Notes: generated by a model from the letters alone, not told the origin. Positions 27,467-36,878 are shown, numbered from the stretch's first letter. The stretch is 64,000 nucleotides of DNA from Chloroflexota bacterium (GCA_014584575.1 JACTMP010000018.1:17671-81670), one strand, 5' to 3'. Made by a program: numbers and translations.

Positions 27467-27752
27467 AGATATCCTCTGAGGTGATGCTCGTTGCGCCGCC
27501 CAACGATCAACTTTCAATAACGCGCAAAGTATCTATACCTACATTTCGTCTCTGCCTAATATCATTAACTCTCGCCATTATAGCACGATGCAGAACATTT
27601 GTGCCATTAACAGCTTTGGGAAAAATTTTGAGGGTAGAATCGCCGAAAGCTGGCCCTGGTACAACGCCACCTGCCACCTGCCATCAAAAAGGAAATTGCC
27701 AGTTTATGGCCTTTTGTAGTTTAGTTATAAGGGTGCATCCGTGCCCTATTAC

Positions 27753-28853
27753 CTAAAATAGATTCTGAAGCCAGTTCACAAAACGCTGCCACCAGGAAAG
27801 GGTGGGCGGGGGTGTTATTGTTGCCGGCGGTTCCGGTTCGGCCGGAGGTTCTGGTTCAAAAGGCGGTTCTAGTTCAGCCGGCGGCAGTTGCGCCGGGAAG
27901 ATGAAACCCAAGCGAGCCATTACCGGATTGATGTCATGCGCCAGGGCAAATTCCGGGGCGTCGCCCACCTCCCCGGCAAAGTGCAGCCCCACCACTCGGC
28001 CGCTGGCCTCGTCTATCCAGACAGAGCCGGAATCTCCACCCATACTGATTTCCACATTGGGTGGGGAACCGGGGCGGGGCACAACGCGGAAGACCTGCTC
28101 TAAACGGCGTACCCCGGCCGCGCCGTAGTTCAACTGTGTACTCATCATGATGCCGTCAATAAAACCGGCGGTGCGCCCGGTGGTACGGCCACTCTTCCAC
28201 ACCATCATGCCCAATTGGGGCGTGGTCACATCGGCGATGTGGTCGCCTTCCAGCGTCGTTTCCAGCACTGGGCGCTCGCCGCTGAGGCGGGCCAGAGCCG
28301 CGTCAAATGGCCCCAACACGAAACGGCTGACCTCGGCAAATTTGTCGCTGCTCTTGCCGCCGTCTAGCCGGCCGGGCTGCCAGATCGCTTCGTTGGGCAG
28401 GGCGGTGGGCGACCCCACCAGCACGTGCCAGTTGCTCAGGATGTACGCTTCTTGAGTGGCGGCGTCATACACTTTAGCCCCCAACGTCCCGGCGGTGACG
28501 TTGGGGCAGCCGATGCTGACGCCCAGGGGGATTTCGGCGAAACGTTGGCCACGGCCGTCTACCGCCGCCTCCAGTTGTGCATCCCCTTCCAACATCAATT
28601 GCAGGCCATAGATGGCTTCAATCACATCCACAGGTACACCGTCCACTACTTTGGGGAAGATCTCACTTTCGCTCAATTCGGCTAACGGCTTCTTTTGCGC
28701 CAGGTGAACACGTATGGCCAGTTGCCCGGTCATTTCCCCCTGCGACCATTTGAAGCCCAGGTCTACGGCCGTGACCCCCTCTCGTGCCAGCCACTCTGCC
28801 TGCACCTTTGCCAGCGCCGCCTGCGCCTTTGCCATTTCTTCTGGGGTTATCAT
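27753..28853 (-). CDS. Trypsin-like serine protease with Pro/Glu-rich tail
   Basis: The 366-residue protein carries a chymotrypsin-fold triad: His in YILSNWHVLVG (about 147), Asp in LGPFDAALARL (about 185) and Ser in MGGDSGSVWID (about 280). The N-terminal half (VDLGFKWSQGEMTGQLAIRV) resembles the Nal1-like group of bacterial proteases. No signal peptide is visible, so it may act in the cytoplasm or be exported by another route. The C-terminus is a PEPP-type linker (about 325-348) ending in an amphipathic WWQRFVNWLQNLF, perhaps a membrane-surface anchor. AAAGGAC before ATG 28853 belongs to the adjoining repeat. Confidence 0.82.
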   Translation of the reverse strand: MITPEEMAKAQAALAKVQAEWLAREGVTAVDLGFKWSQGEMTGQLAIRVHLAQKKPLAELSESEIFPKVVDGVPVDVIEAIYGLQLMLEGDAQLEAAVDGRGQRFAEIPLGVSIGCPNVTAGTLGAKVYDAATQEAYILSNWHVLVGSPTALPNEAIWQPGRLDGGKSSDKFAEVSRFVLGPFDAALARLSGERPVLETTLEGDHIADVTTPQLGMMVWKSGRTTGRTAGFIDGIMMSTQLNYGAAGVRRLEQVFRVVPRPGSPPNVEISMGGDSGSVWIDEASGRVVGLHFAGEVGDAPEFALAHDINPVMARLGFIFPAQLPPAELEPPFEPEPPAEPEPPATITPPPTLSWWQRFVNWLQNLF

Positions 28854-28858
28854 GGGGT

Positions 28859-28941
28859 TTGTCCTTTGTCATTTGTCCTTTGTTATGGGTGGTTCGTCTT
28901 TTGCCAATGACGAATGACCAATGACCAGTGACCAATGACAC
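28859..28941. repeat. Family K repeat (AATGACCAATGACCAGTGACC)
   Basis: TTTGTCCTTTGTCATTTGTC on the left and GAATGACCAATGACCAGTGA on the right form an imperfect hairpin. It supplies the ribosome binding site of the protease gene. A similar but shorter TTGATCATTGACC motif lies at 38861-38888. Confidence 0.65.
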
Positions 28942-29263
28942 AATGTTGCCAGAAACCTGCCAGACAAAGCGCTTGCACTGCCGGGCGGGTCTGAGTATAG
29001 TGTAACGCATACAGCGTCGCTGCCAAGATAGTCGCCTACACAACAAGCGGTCTGTCAGCACAATTGTTAGTTTTGTCGGTATAGTTACAGTACGGTTTGG
29101 TGTTGAAAGAGGTCAACCCTGGCCTGAACATCTAAAGTGGTATCGCCAATTGAATAAAAACTGTCCGTTCAATCTATGGGCTTAAACGGTTAATTAACGC
29201 TGGTTGCGTATTGTGTGGGCAAATTGGCCGTGTGGCACGGCCGTTTGTCATTGGAGTAGTATC
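28942..29263. other. Intergenic region between divergent genes
   Basis: No gene is visible here. It must hold the promoters of the protease (minus) and the zinc-ribbon protein (plus), but I see no consensus pair. A TTAATTAA palindrome (29191-29198 region) and one ACGGCCGT octamer (29237-29244) are present. Confidence 0.5.
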
Positions 29264-31075
29264 ATGATCCAAGTCCCTGCGTCCCCCAACACCCTGGCTA
29301 TCAGGCAAATCACCTGTATCTGCTGCCACGAGCAGTTCATGATTTCGGTAGATGCACCAAATCGTGGGCAGCGTAACATGGCCGACAATTGGCACGTGCC
29401 CACCGACCAGTTCCACAGCACCCAATTACGCTATGAAGCTAACCGGCAGCGCCGCCAGACCTCGCCCACCGCCCGCGCCATGCCTGACCCCAGCCCGGAA
29501 CAGAGTCCCCACCGCGACTCCGGGAAGTTTTATTTTGTCACCTGCCCCCGCTGCGGCGCCGATAACCGCAACTGGCTCAATTTTCTGGGAAGGATGCCCT
29601 TTCCCCGGCAAAATTGGCTCTGGGTCGGACGTGGTCTCACCGGGTTAGCTGTGGTGGTAATAGTGATTTTTTTGTTCTTTCCCACCATATTGCCCAGCCT
29701 GGAACTCAACAAATGGACGCGCTGGCTGCCGCTGCTGGTTGCCGTTATCCTGGCTGGCATCTTGCCTCTGTTACTCATCCCTGATCTCTGGTACCCGATG
29801 CGCCTGCGAAATTACCTGATAGATGTGGTACCTGCCATGAAAGGTTCCCTTTCACCCGCTGCCTTGCGTGCCCTGCTCATCTGGGTTATTTTGGCCCTCT
29901 TGATACCCGCCGTGCTGTATGTGATACCACCTGTGTTGCGTGAACTGCAAGCAGCCATTTTTGACCAGCAGCCAACCCTGGTAGCGCGGATTGATGCCGT
30001 GAGCAAACAGGTAAACCAGTTGCCAGAGAGTGTGCCGGTGACGAATGCTTTTGCTGGTTTAACGGCCGTACTCAACACCCAACTCCTCGCCTGCGAAAAA
30101 ACACAAATTGACCAGATGATTGCCGACTTGCAAGCCATCGCCGCCGCCAGCCCACACGGCAACTTGCTGCTCATTAACAGCGCCACCAATCAGCTCCACG
30201 TCATCCGCGAAACGGCCGACATTTCGTGCCGCCGAGACCTCATCGAAAATGTGGCCGTGACGCTGCAGCCCATTCTCTCAACCACGGCCGTTCAGCCCTT
30301 ACCCACAAACCTGACTTTGCAGCAATGCCGCGTCCAATGGCAGGCCGCCAATGAAGGGCAAAACGTTGTCGTGGATCCCACCTGTTACAATTTCATGCTG
30401 GCCGCCATGTTGACGGATTTGGGGCAGATTAGAGATAGCCAGACGCCCATTAGAAATCACGCCGGCATATTGGCCGACGCGCGGTTGTTGGCGGCTGACT
30501 CCGCCATTTTACCAGGTGTACGCTCCCAAATTGCCAGTAACATTGCCACGCTGGAAAACAGTCTGCAGGGAGCAGAATCTGCCCCCTTGTTGAATCTGCG
30601 GTTCCTGGTTTTTTGGTTCACGGCCGTCTCCCTCACTGCCCTCCTCTGCTCCATTTGCGCCTTCAAAACCCTGGATCAGCGCATTGAGTGGCTGGATCCA
30701 CACGTGCCGCACCCCATCTTCACCAGCATCGCTAATATGACCCGCGTCGCCGTCTGGGAGGCTAAACATGCCCTGGAAATTGACGGCTACGAGCATCGCA
30801 TCCAATGGACGCGCGCCATCCGCAATGAGGTGGGTGGCATAGACCTGGTAGGTTTATTCCGTGATCCGCCCGAATTGCTGCCCGACGGTACCATGAGCAG
30901 CCAGGTGCGCGCCCAACGGTATGGCATCAGCACCGACATGTGGTGCCGCATCCGCGAAGCCCGCATCTCTGACGAGATGGCGCCGCGACCGGCCGGCGGC
31001 CCCGCCTTTGCCCTGGCCCCGGCTGAACTTGCCCCTACGACGGCCGTGGTCACGGTGGGTCGGCAAAGGCGATAG
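29264..31075 (+). CDS. Zinc-ribbon membrane protein, function unknown
   Basis: A ~603-residue protein. The N-terminal part has two CxxC pairs (ITCICCHEQF and VTCPRCGADN) that could bind one zinc ion. Then come three membrane helices (about 120-145, 150-172 and 195-225), a long extracytoplasmic region with scattered Cys (about 226-440), another helix (about 447-470) and a cytoplasmic C-terminal tail. I chose ATG 29264 because GGAG lies seven bases upstream; an in-frame ATG 60 bases earlier has no such site. No family is recognised. It stands alone between two regulatory gaps. Confidence 0.75.
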   Translation: MIQVPASPNTLAIRQITCICCHEQFMISVDAPNRGQRNMADNWHVPTDQFHSTQLRYEANRQRRQTSPTARAMPDPSPEQSPHRDSGKFYFVTCPRCGADNRNWLNFLGRMPFPRQNWLWVGRGLTGLAVVVIVIFLFFPTILPSLELNKWTRWLPLLVAVILAGILPLLLIPDLWYPMRLRNYLIDVVPAMKGSLSPAALRALLIWVILALLIPAVLYVIPPVLRELQAAIFDQQPTLVARIDAVSKQVNQLPESVPVTNAFAGLTAVLNTQLLACEKTQIDQMIADLQAIAAASPHGNLLLINSATNQLHVIRETADISCRRDLIENVAVTLQPILSTTAVQPLPTNLTLQQCRVQWQAANEGQNVVVDPTCYNFMLAAMLTDLGQIRDSQTPIRNHAGILADARLLAADSAILPGVRSQIASNIATLENSLQGAESAPLLNLRFLVFWFTAVSLTALLCSICAFKTLDQRIEWLDPHVPHPIFTSIANMTRVAVWEAKHALEIDGYEHRIQWTRAIRNEVGGIDLVGLFRDPPELLPDGTMSSQVRAQRYGISTDMWCRIREARISDEMAPRPAGGPAFALAPAELAPTTAVVTVGRQRR

Positions 31076-31223
31076 GCTGTGATTGGTTGGGTGACGGGTC
31101 ACTGGTCCCCCATCACCCATTACCTCCGGTTTTCAGATAAATTGCGGATTCTGAGCAGCGGACTAATGGTCTATACTACGCAATTGCGCAACGGCCGTGA
31201 ACACGTACAATTCAGCCTTATCC

Positions 31224-31300
31224 TACAGGCACTTTGCAGATAGGCTGCCTGTAAGTTTGGCAACTTAAGGTTTAACCAGTTTGTGCCAAATGGCACAAAC
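31224..31300 (+). promoter_or_regulatory. Structured 5' leader of the sat-cysC gene (serial hairpins)
   Basis: Three hairpins lie in a row: TACAGGCA/TGCCTGTA (31224-31231 with 31246-31253), AAGTT/AACTT (31253-31257 with 31262-31266) and GTTTGTGCC/GGCACAAAC (31279-31287 with 31292-31300). A TATACT box at 31172-31177 could be the -10 upstream. Together with the terminator at 31343 this looks like a regulatory leader. I cannot match it to a known riboswitch class. Confidence 0.5.
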
Positions 31301-31342
31301 GAGACTATCCAAAACCACACGGCCGTAACTTTCAAAACCCAC

Positions 31343-31383
31343 ACAGCCCACCCGCCACAAGCACCGGTAGGGCTGTTTTTTTG
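31343..31383 (+). terminator. Intrinsic terminator 26 bases upstream of sat-cysC
   Basis: ACAGCCC and GGGCTGT arms are followed by a run of seven or eight T. It is ~270 bases after the previous gene and immediately before sat-cysC, so it may be an attenuator rather than a simple end-of-transcript signal. Confidence 0.75.
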
Positions 31384-31408
31384 TGACTGTTAGCGGCGAA
31401 AAAGAGGT

Positions 31409-33139
31409 ATGACATTGTTTGCGTTAAAAGAATCTACACTTATTTCACCCTACGGCGGCACATTGGTAGACCTGATGGTTCCGGACGAATCCAGAGCCGG
31501 GCTGAGCCATTACGCCAACCGATTGCCCTCCGTGCGCCTGTCCGACCGCTCCGTTTGTGACCTGGAACTGCTGGCAACCGGCGCTTTCTCTCCACTGGAG
31601 CAATTTATGGGCCAGGCTGATTACCAAAGCGTGTTAGACACCATGCGCCTGGCAAACGGTTACGTTTTCCCCATCCCCATCACACTGCCCATTGATGATG
31701 ATGTGGATGTGGAAGTGGGCGAGGAAATTGCCTTGCGCGACCCCCAAAATGACTTGTTGGCGATAATGACCATTGAGGAAGTTTATGACTGGGATTTAGA
31801 CGAAGCGGCCCAAAAAGCGTTTGGCACGCTGGATTTGCGTCATCCCATTGTGGCCGAGATGCACCGCTGGGGGAAACGGAACATTGCCGGTCCCTTGCAG
31901 GTGCTCAAACTGCCCGCCCACTACGACTTTAAAGATATTCGCCTGACCCCGGCCGAAACCCGTGCCCGGCTGGAAACCTACGGCCATGAAAACGTGATCG
32001 CCTTCCAGACGCGCAACCCGATGCACCGCGTCCATGAAGAGTTGACCAAACGGGCCATCGAAGAAAAAGATGGCGTCTTGCTGCTGCATCCGGTGGTGGG
32101 GCTGACCAAACCAGGCGACGTGGACTACTTCACCCGCGTCCGCACCTACAAAGCGTTGGCCGCCAATTATTATGACCCCGACCGGGTGCTGCTCTCCTTG
32201 CTGCCTTTAGCCATGCGCATGGGTGGCCCGCGCGAGGCGTTGTGGCACGCCATCATCCGCCGCAACTATGGCGCCAACCATTTGATTGTGGGGCGCGACC
32301 ATGCCGGGCCAGGCAACGATTCCGAGGGCAAGCCGTTTTATGGCCCGTATGACGCTCAGGAGTTGGTGGAGCAGTTCAGTGAAGAGATTGCCGTGGGTGT
32401 GGTGCCGTTCCAGATGTTGGTCTATTTGCCCGAAGAGGAGCGGTATGAAGAGATCACGAGGGTGACGCCGGAGGTGAAAACGGCCAATATCTCTGGCACA
32501 CAGGTACGGGAAGAGTATTTGCACAAAGGGCGGTTGCTGCCTGACTGGTTTACCCGCCAGCCAGTGGCCGAAATTTTGGGCGAAACGTACCCGCCGCGCC
32601 ACCGGCAAGGGGTGTGCATCTGGCTGACTGGTTTACATAATGCCGGTAAATCCACAACGGCGGCGGTATTGACCACATTGTTGCAGGAACACGGCCGTAA
32701 CGTCACCCTGCTCGACGGCGATGTGGTGCGTACCCATTTCAGCGAAGGGCTGGGCTACAGCAAAGAAGACCGGGACGACCACGTGCGCCGTATCGGTTAC
32801 GTCGCTTCCGAGATTGTGCGGCATGGCGGCCTGGCGATTTGCGCGGCCGTTTCCCCCTACCGCGCCACCCGGAACGACGTGCGCAGTAATTTTGAAAAGG
32901 GGCACTATGTGGAAGTGTTTGTAGACGCCCCTCTGGAGATTTGCGAACAGCGTGATACCAAAGGGTTGTACGAACGGGCGCGCAAGGGAGAGATTAAAGG
33001 CTTTACCGGCATTGACGACCCGTATGAATCACCGCGCCACCCGGAACTGCATATTGATACCGCGCAGACCTCGGCCGAGGACAATGCGCGCGCGATTGTG
33101 AACTATTTAATTCAGCAAGGATTTGTAAAAGGACATTAA
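31409..33139 (+). CDS. sat: Bifunctional sulfate adenylyltransferase / adenylylsulfate kinase
   Basis: The 576-residue fusion activates sulfate in two steps: ATP sulfurylase (about 1-390) makes APS, and APS kinase (about 392-576) phosphorylates it to PAPS. ATP sulfurylase motifs include FQTRNPMHRVHEEL and VGRDHAGPGND. The kinase part has the P-loop GLHNAGKSTTA and LDGDVVRTHFSEGLGYS. AAAGAGGT precedes ATG 31409. A second, separate APS kinase gene follows. The leader with hairpins and a terminator suggests control, possibly by sulfur status. Confidence 0.95.
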   Translation: MTLFALKESTLISPYGGTLVDLMVPDESRAGLSHYANRLPSVRLSDRSVCDLELLATGAFSPLEQFMGQADYQSVLDTMRLANGYVFPIPITLPIDDDVDVEVGEEIALRDPQNDLLAIMTIEEVYDWDLDEAAQKAFGTLDLRHPIVAEMHRWGKRNIAGPLQVLKLPAHYDFKDIRLTPAETRARLETYGHENVIAFQTRNPMHRVHEELTKRAIEEKDGVLLLHPVVGLTKPGDVDYFTRVRTYKALAANYYDPDRVLLSLLPLAMRMGGPREALWHAIIRRNYGANHLIVGRDHAGPGNDSEGKPFYGPYDAQELVEQFSEEIAVGVVPFQMLVYLPEEERYEEITRVTPEVKTANISGTQVREEYLHKGRLLPDWFTRQPVAEILGETYPPRHRQGVCIWLTGLHNAGKSTTAAVLTTLLQEHGRNVTLLDGDVVRTHFSEGLGYSKEDRDDHVRRIGYVASEIVRHGGLAICAAVSPYRATRNDVRSNFEKGHYVEVFVDAPLEICEQRDTKGLYERARKGEIKGFTGIDDPYESPRHPELHIDTAQTSAEDNARAIVNYLIQQGFVKGH

Positions 33140-33147
33140 ATTGGGTA

Positions 33148-33211
33148 GGGGCAAGGCAGTTGGGTAGGAATTGGTCTGGTGAGACAATGTTCTCCCCAAC
33201 TGCCTCGCCCC
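33148..33211. repeat. Family F inverted repeat (GGGGCRAGGCAG arms)
   Basis: GGGGCAAGGCAGTTGGG (33148-33164) and CCCAACTGCCTCGCCCC (33195-33211) pair with one G:T-type mismatch. The element fills the gap between the sat-cysC stop and the cysC start. A copy with the same GGGGCGAGGCAG core is at 41001-41066. Confidence 0.85.
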
Positions 33212-33227
33212 AACAAGGATTTTTAAC

Positions 33228-33773
33228 ATGAACGAACAACAAGGATTTGTCGTCTGGATGACCGGACTATCGGGGGCAGGGAAAACAACGGTGGCGTTAG
33301 AGATGCTGCGGCAGTTAGACGGCCGTAACCTCCGCCTGGAACGCCTGGACGGAGACGTGGTGCGTGAAAGCCTGACCAGAGATTTAGGTTTTTCTGCCGA
33401 AGACCGCGCTAAAAATATCGAACGGGTGACGTTTGTCGCCAAACTGCTCTCGCGTAATGGCGTGGGCTGCATCTGCTCCTTTATCTCGCCTTACCAAAAC
33501 GTGCGTGACCACGTGCGCGCCGAAACAACCAACTTCCTGGAAGTGTTTGTAGACGCGCCGCTGGAAGTAGTCATGGCCCGTGACGTCAAAGGCATGTACA
33601 AAAAAGCGATTGCCGGGGAAATCCCCAATTTCACCGGCATCTCCGACCCCTTTGAAGCGCCGGCTAACCCGGACATCCACCTGCGCACCGATCAGGAAAC
33701 GCCGGTCGAAAGCGCAGGAAAAATCATCGCCGAATTAGAAAAACGTGGCCTGATTCCGTTGAACGGTAGATAA
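33228..33773 (+). CDS. cysC: Adenylylsulfate kinase
   Basis: This 181-residue APS kinase has P-loop GLSGAGKTTVA (about 12-22), LDGDVVRESLTRDLGFS, the CSFISPYQNVRD region and the lid FTGISDPFEAPANPD. It makes PAPS for sulfate reduction or sulfation. It duplicates the activity of the kinase domain in the preceding fusion but is clearly divergent from it, so the two are not a recent duplication. ATG 33228 has AAGGA upstream. Confidence 0.95.
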   Translation: MNEQQGFVVWMTGLSGAGKTTVALEMLRQLDGRNLRLERLDGDVVRESLTRDLGFSAEDRAKNIERVTFVAKLLSRNGVGCICSFISPYQNVRDHVRAETTNFLEVFVDAPLEVVMARDVKGMYKKAIAGEIPNFTGISDPFEAPANPDIHLRTDQETPVESAGKIIAELEKRGLIPLNGR

Positions 33774-33795
33774 TCAGTAGATAAAAATGAGAGGA

Positions 33796-33874
33796 GTGGG
33801 CATCCTCAGATGCCCACCGGTTTTCGTCCTCAGATGCCCACCGGTTCGCATCTGAGGATGCGAACTCTGCCACG
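33796..33874. repeat. Clustered hairpins built on CATCCTCAGATGCCCACC
   Basis: GTGGGCATCCTCAGATGCCCAC is followed by a direct copy of CCTCAGATGCCCACCGGTT and then the complementary GCATCTGAGGATGCGAA. Several alternative stems are possible. It lies after cysC. Confidence 0.75.
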
Positions 33875-33920
33875 ATATACCGAATAATCAAGCGGGAATC
33901 GCCTACTGGTTTTTTGTTTG

Positions 33921-33980
33921 CAACGCAGAGGCGCAGAGATGCAGAGAGAATCTTTCTCTGTGTCTCTGCGCCTCTGTGGT
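33921..33980. repeat. Family E repeat (CGCAGAGGCGCAGAGATGCA)
   Basis: CAACGCAGAGGCGCAGAGA on the left and TCTCTGCGCCTCTGTGG on the right pair as a long imperfect hairpin just upstream of the P-type ATPase gene. A related arm lies inside an ABC exporter gene at 52714-52745. Confidence 0.8.
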
Positions 33981-34004
33981 AAAAGGTGATTGGGCTACAA
34001 AGTT

Positions 34005-36734
34005 ATGGCACAAGAATGGCATCAAAAAGAGATTGCCGCGATTGAAGCGGAGTTAAGCGTTCCGGTGCAGACGGGGTTGACAGCGGCGGCAGCAAAGCAG
34101 CGGCTGGACACAATTGGCCCCAACGAGTTGCAGGAAAAGGGGCGCAAAAGTCCCTGGCTCATTTTATGGCAGCAAATCAGCAGCGTCATGGTGCTCATCT
34201 TGATCCTGGCAGCGGTGGTTTCTGCCTTCCTGGGCAAGGCTACCGAAGCTGCCGCCATTGCCGCCATTGTCGTCTTGTTTGCCCTGCTTGGCTTTGTGCA
34301 GGAGTACCGCGCCGAGCAGGCCATGGCTGCCCTGAAGCGCATGTCGGTGCCGGTGGTGCGGGCGCGGCGCGACGGCCGTACCACTGAAATCTCCGCCCGT
34401 GAACTGGTGCCCGGCGACGTGGTGCTGCTGGAAGCGGGCAACATTGTGCCCGCCGACCTGCGCCTGGCCGAAAGCGTCAATTTGCGCATCCAGGAAGCGG
34501 CGCTGACGGGTGAATCAGAGCCGGTGGAAAAGGAAACGGCCGTCCTAGCCAAAGCCGACATCCCCCTGGGCGACCGTAAAAATATGGCCTACATGGGCAC
34601 CAACGTCACCTACGGCCGTGGCGTGGGCGTTGTCGTCGAAACGGGCATGAACACCGAACTGGGCAAAATCGCCGCCCTGATTCAAGAGGTGGAAGAGGGG
34701 CAAACCCCCTTGCAACAAAAGCTCGATCAGGTGGGCAAACTGTTGGCGGTCCTGGGTCTCCTCGCCGCCGCGCTGGTGCTGATGATTGGCGTGTTGAGCG
34801 GGGAGGCGTTGGATGAGATGTTTCTGACGGCCGTGAGCGTCGCCGTCGCTGTAGTGCCGGAAGGCTTGCCCGCCGTCGTCACCATCACCCTGGCGCTGGG
34901 GGCGCAGCGCATGTTGCGCCGCCGCGCCCTGGTGCGCAAACTGCCCGCCGTGGAAACGCTCGGCTCCGTCACCATCATCTGCACCGACAAAACCGGCACC
35001 CTCACCGAAAATCGCATGACTGTCACCGTCATAGACGTGGCCGGGCACAGCCTGGAACTGGCGGGCACCGGCCATACGCCGCCCGCCCTGCAACTGATGG
35101 ACGCCGATTCTCTGGCCCGCCAGCCCTCGGCCATTGCCGCCGCGCTGGCCATTGGCGCGCTCTGCAATGACGCCTCACTGCAACCTGACCCAGACACCGG
35201 CAAATATCAGGCGATGGGCGACCCGACCGAGGGGGCGCTGCTGGTGGCAGCGGCCCAGGCGCATGTGAACCTGGACGGTTTGCAGAAGGGGCTGCCCCGC
35301 GTCGCTGAGGTTCCTTTTGACTCTGACCGCAAGCGGATGACGACCGTCCACCAACTGCCCCCCGCGCGCGACACGCTGCCCAGGGCCGTGCAGCCTATCC
35401 TCACAGACGCTCCCTACCTGGTGTTCACCAAGGGGGCGGTGGATGGGCTGATGGATTGTTGTGACCGAGTGTGGGTCAACGGCCGTGCCGAACCGCTGGA
35501 CGATGCCTGGCGAGGGCGCATCACCCTGGCCAATGAACAGATGGCCCAAAACGGCATGCGCGTCTTGGGCATGACCTTCCGCTGGCTGGAAGCCATCCCC
35601 GACGCCAAAACATTGCCCACGCTGGAAAACAACCTGATCTTCCTGGGGCTGGTGGGCATGATTGACCCGCCGCGCCCGGAAGTGAAAACGGCCGTACACA
35701 CCGCCCAGACCGCCGGCATTCGCCCCATCATGATCACCGGCGACCACCCCTTGACGGCCCGGTTTATTGCCTATGACCTGGGGATTGCCACCAACGGCCG
35801 TGTCAAAACCGGCGAAAACCTGAACCAGATGAGTCCGGCAGAACTGGCGGAAGCGGTGGCCGACGTCTCCGTTTATGCGCGGGTGACGCCGGAACACAAG
35901 CTGCGCATCGTGGAAGCGTTGCAGCAGGGTGGGCACATTGTGGCTATGACCGGCGATGGCGTCAACGATTCTCCCGCCCTGAAAAAGGCAGACATCGGCG
36001 TGGCCATGGGCATCACCGGCACCGATGTGGCCAAAGAAGCGTCCGAGATGGTACTGCTGGATGATAACTTTGCCACGATAGTCACGGCCGTAGAAGAAGG
36101 CCGCACCATCTACGACAACATCCGCCGCTTCGTCAAGTTTTCCATTGCCGGGAATGTGGGCAAAGTGGGCGTCATGCTCTTTGGCCCGCTGCTGGGCATG
36201 ACGGTGGCGCTGCTGCCGCTGCAACTGCTCTGGCTGAACCTGCTCACCGATGGCCTGTTGGGCCTGGGGCTGGGCGTGGAACCGGCCGAAAAGGGCATTA
36301 TGAAACGACCGCCCCGCTCGCCGCAGGCCAGCCTGTTCAGCGAAGGGCTGGGCTGGCACGTCATCTGGGTTGGCTGCCTGATCGCCATCATCGGGCTGGC
36401 TATCGGCTTCTTCTATTACACCCCCGGCGACCAGACCTGGCAGACGATGATCTTCACCACCCTGGCCTTCTTGCAGATTGGGCAGGCGTTGGCTTCCCGT
36501 TCGACCCATACCTCGCTGTTCAGGATGGGGCTGCGCAGTAATATGCCCTTGCTGATATTGGCGCTGCTCACATTTGGCCTGCAACTGGTGGTTATCTACC
36601 TGCCATCGTTGGAACGCTTTTTCCAGGTAGACCCTCTCTCATTGCCGGAACTGTTGGTCTGTCTGGCAGCGGGCAGTCTGGCTTTTGTAGCCATTGAAAT
36701 AGAAAAATGGTGGCTGCGGCAGCGTGATGTGTGA
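34005..36734 (+). CDS. P-type cation-transporting ATPase (type II, Ca2+-like)
   Basis: The ~909-residue pump has the actuator motif LTGESEPV, the phosphorylation site CTDKTGTLTEN (Asp near residue 328) and the hinge GDGVNDSPALKKADIGVAMG. About ten membrane helices are visible, with PEGLPAVVTITLALG in helix 4, the pattern of type II Ca2+ and Na+/K+-like pumps. The N-terminal cation-ATPase domain is present. The ion is probably Ca2+ or Mn2+ but not proven. I chose ATG 34005; the TTG 15 bases earlier overlaps the only Shine-Dalgarno-like site. Confidence 0.94.
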   Translation: MAQEWHQKEIAAIEAELSVPVQTGLTAAAAKQRLDTIGPNELQEKGRKSPWLILWQQISSVMVLILILAAVVSAFLGKATEAAAIAAIVVLFALLGFVQEYRAEQAMAALKRMSVPVVRARRDGRTTEISARELVPGDVVLLEAGNIVPADLRLAESVNLRIQEAALTGESEPVEKETAVLAKADIPLGDRKNMAYMGTNVTYGRGVGVVVETGMNTELGKIAALIQEVEEGQTPLQQKLDQVGKLLAVLGLLAAALVLMIGVLSGEALDEMFLTAVSVAVAVVPEGLPAVVTITLALGAQRMLRRRALVRKLPAVETLGSVTIICTDKTGTLTENRMTVTVIDVAGHSLELAGTGHTPPALQLMDADSLARQPSAIAAALAIGALCNDASLQPDPDTGKYQAMGDPTEGALLVAAAQAHVNLDGLQKGLPRVAEVPFDSDRKRMTTVHQLPPARDTLPRAVQPILTDAPYLVFTKGAVDGLMDCCDRVWVNGRAEPLDDAWRGRITLANEQMAQNGMRVLGMTFRWLEAIPDAKTLPTLENNLIFLGLVGMIDPPRPEVKTAVHTAQTAGIRPIMITGDHPLTARFIAYDLGIATNGRVKTGENLNQMSPAELAEAVADVSVYARVTPEHKLRIVEALQQGGHIVAMTGDGVNDSPALKKADIGVAMGITGTDVAKEASEMVLLDDNFATIVTAVEEGRTIYDNIRRFVKFSIAGNVGKVGVMLFGPLLGMTVALLPLQLLWLNLLTDGLLGLGLGVEPAEKGIMKRPPRSPQASLFSEGLGWHVIWVGCLIAIIGLAIGFFYYTPGDQTWQTMIFTTLAFLQIGQALASRSTHTSLFRMGLRSNMPLLILALLTFGLQLVVIYLPSLERFFQVDPLSLPELLVCLAAGSLAFVAIEIEKWWLRQRDV

Positions 36735-36769
36735 GGTCTCTCTGGTCACGCATCACGCATCACACGTCA
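36724..36769. repeat. Family C repeat at the ATPase 3' end
   Basis: GTGATGTGTGA and TCACGCATCACGCATCACAC arms. The left arm overlaps the last codons and the TGA stop of the ATPase gene. Confidence 0.75.
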
Positions 36770-36830
36770 CTGGCGGCGACCGATCCTCAATTTTTGTGAT
36801 CCCTCCTTCCATGATATAGTTCCCCCCAGA

Positions 36831-36860
36831 CCTGACAGATTTCAAAAACCTGTCAGGTCT
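36831..36860. repeat. Family D palindrome upstream of the membrane/EEP gene
   Basis: AGACCTGACAGATTT and AAAACCTGTCAGGTCT form a near-perfect palindrome directly before the ribosome binding site (AGGAGG) of the gene at 36879. Confidence 0.85.
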
Positions 36861-36878
36861 TCAGAAGGAGGAAAACCC

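Noticed and set aside
35175..36584. Long antisense open frame within the P-type ATPase gene
   Set aside because: The ATPase is intact with all motifs; the antisense frame has the usual shadow composition.
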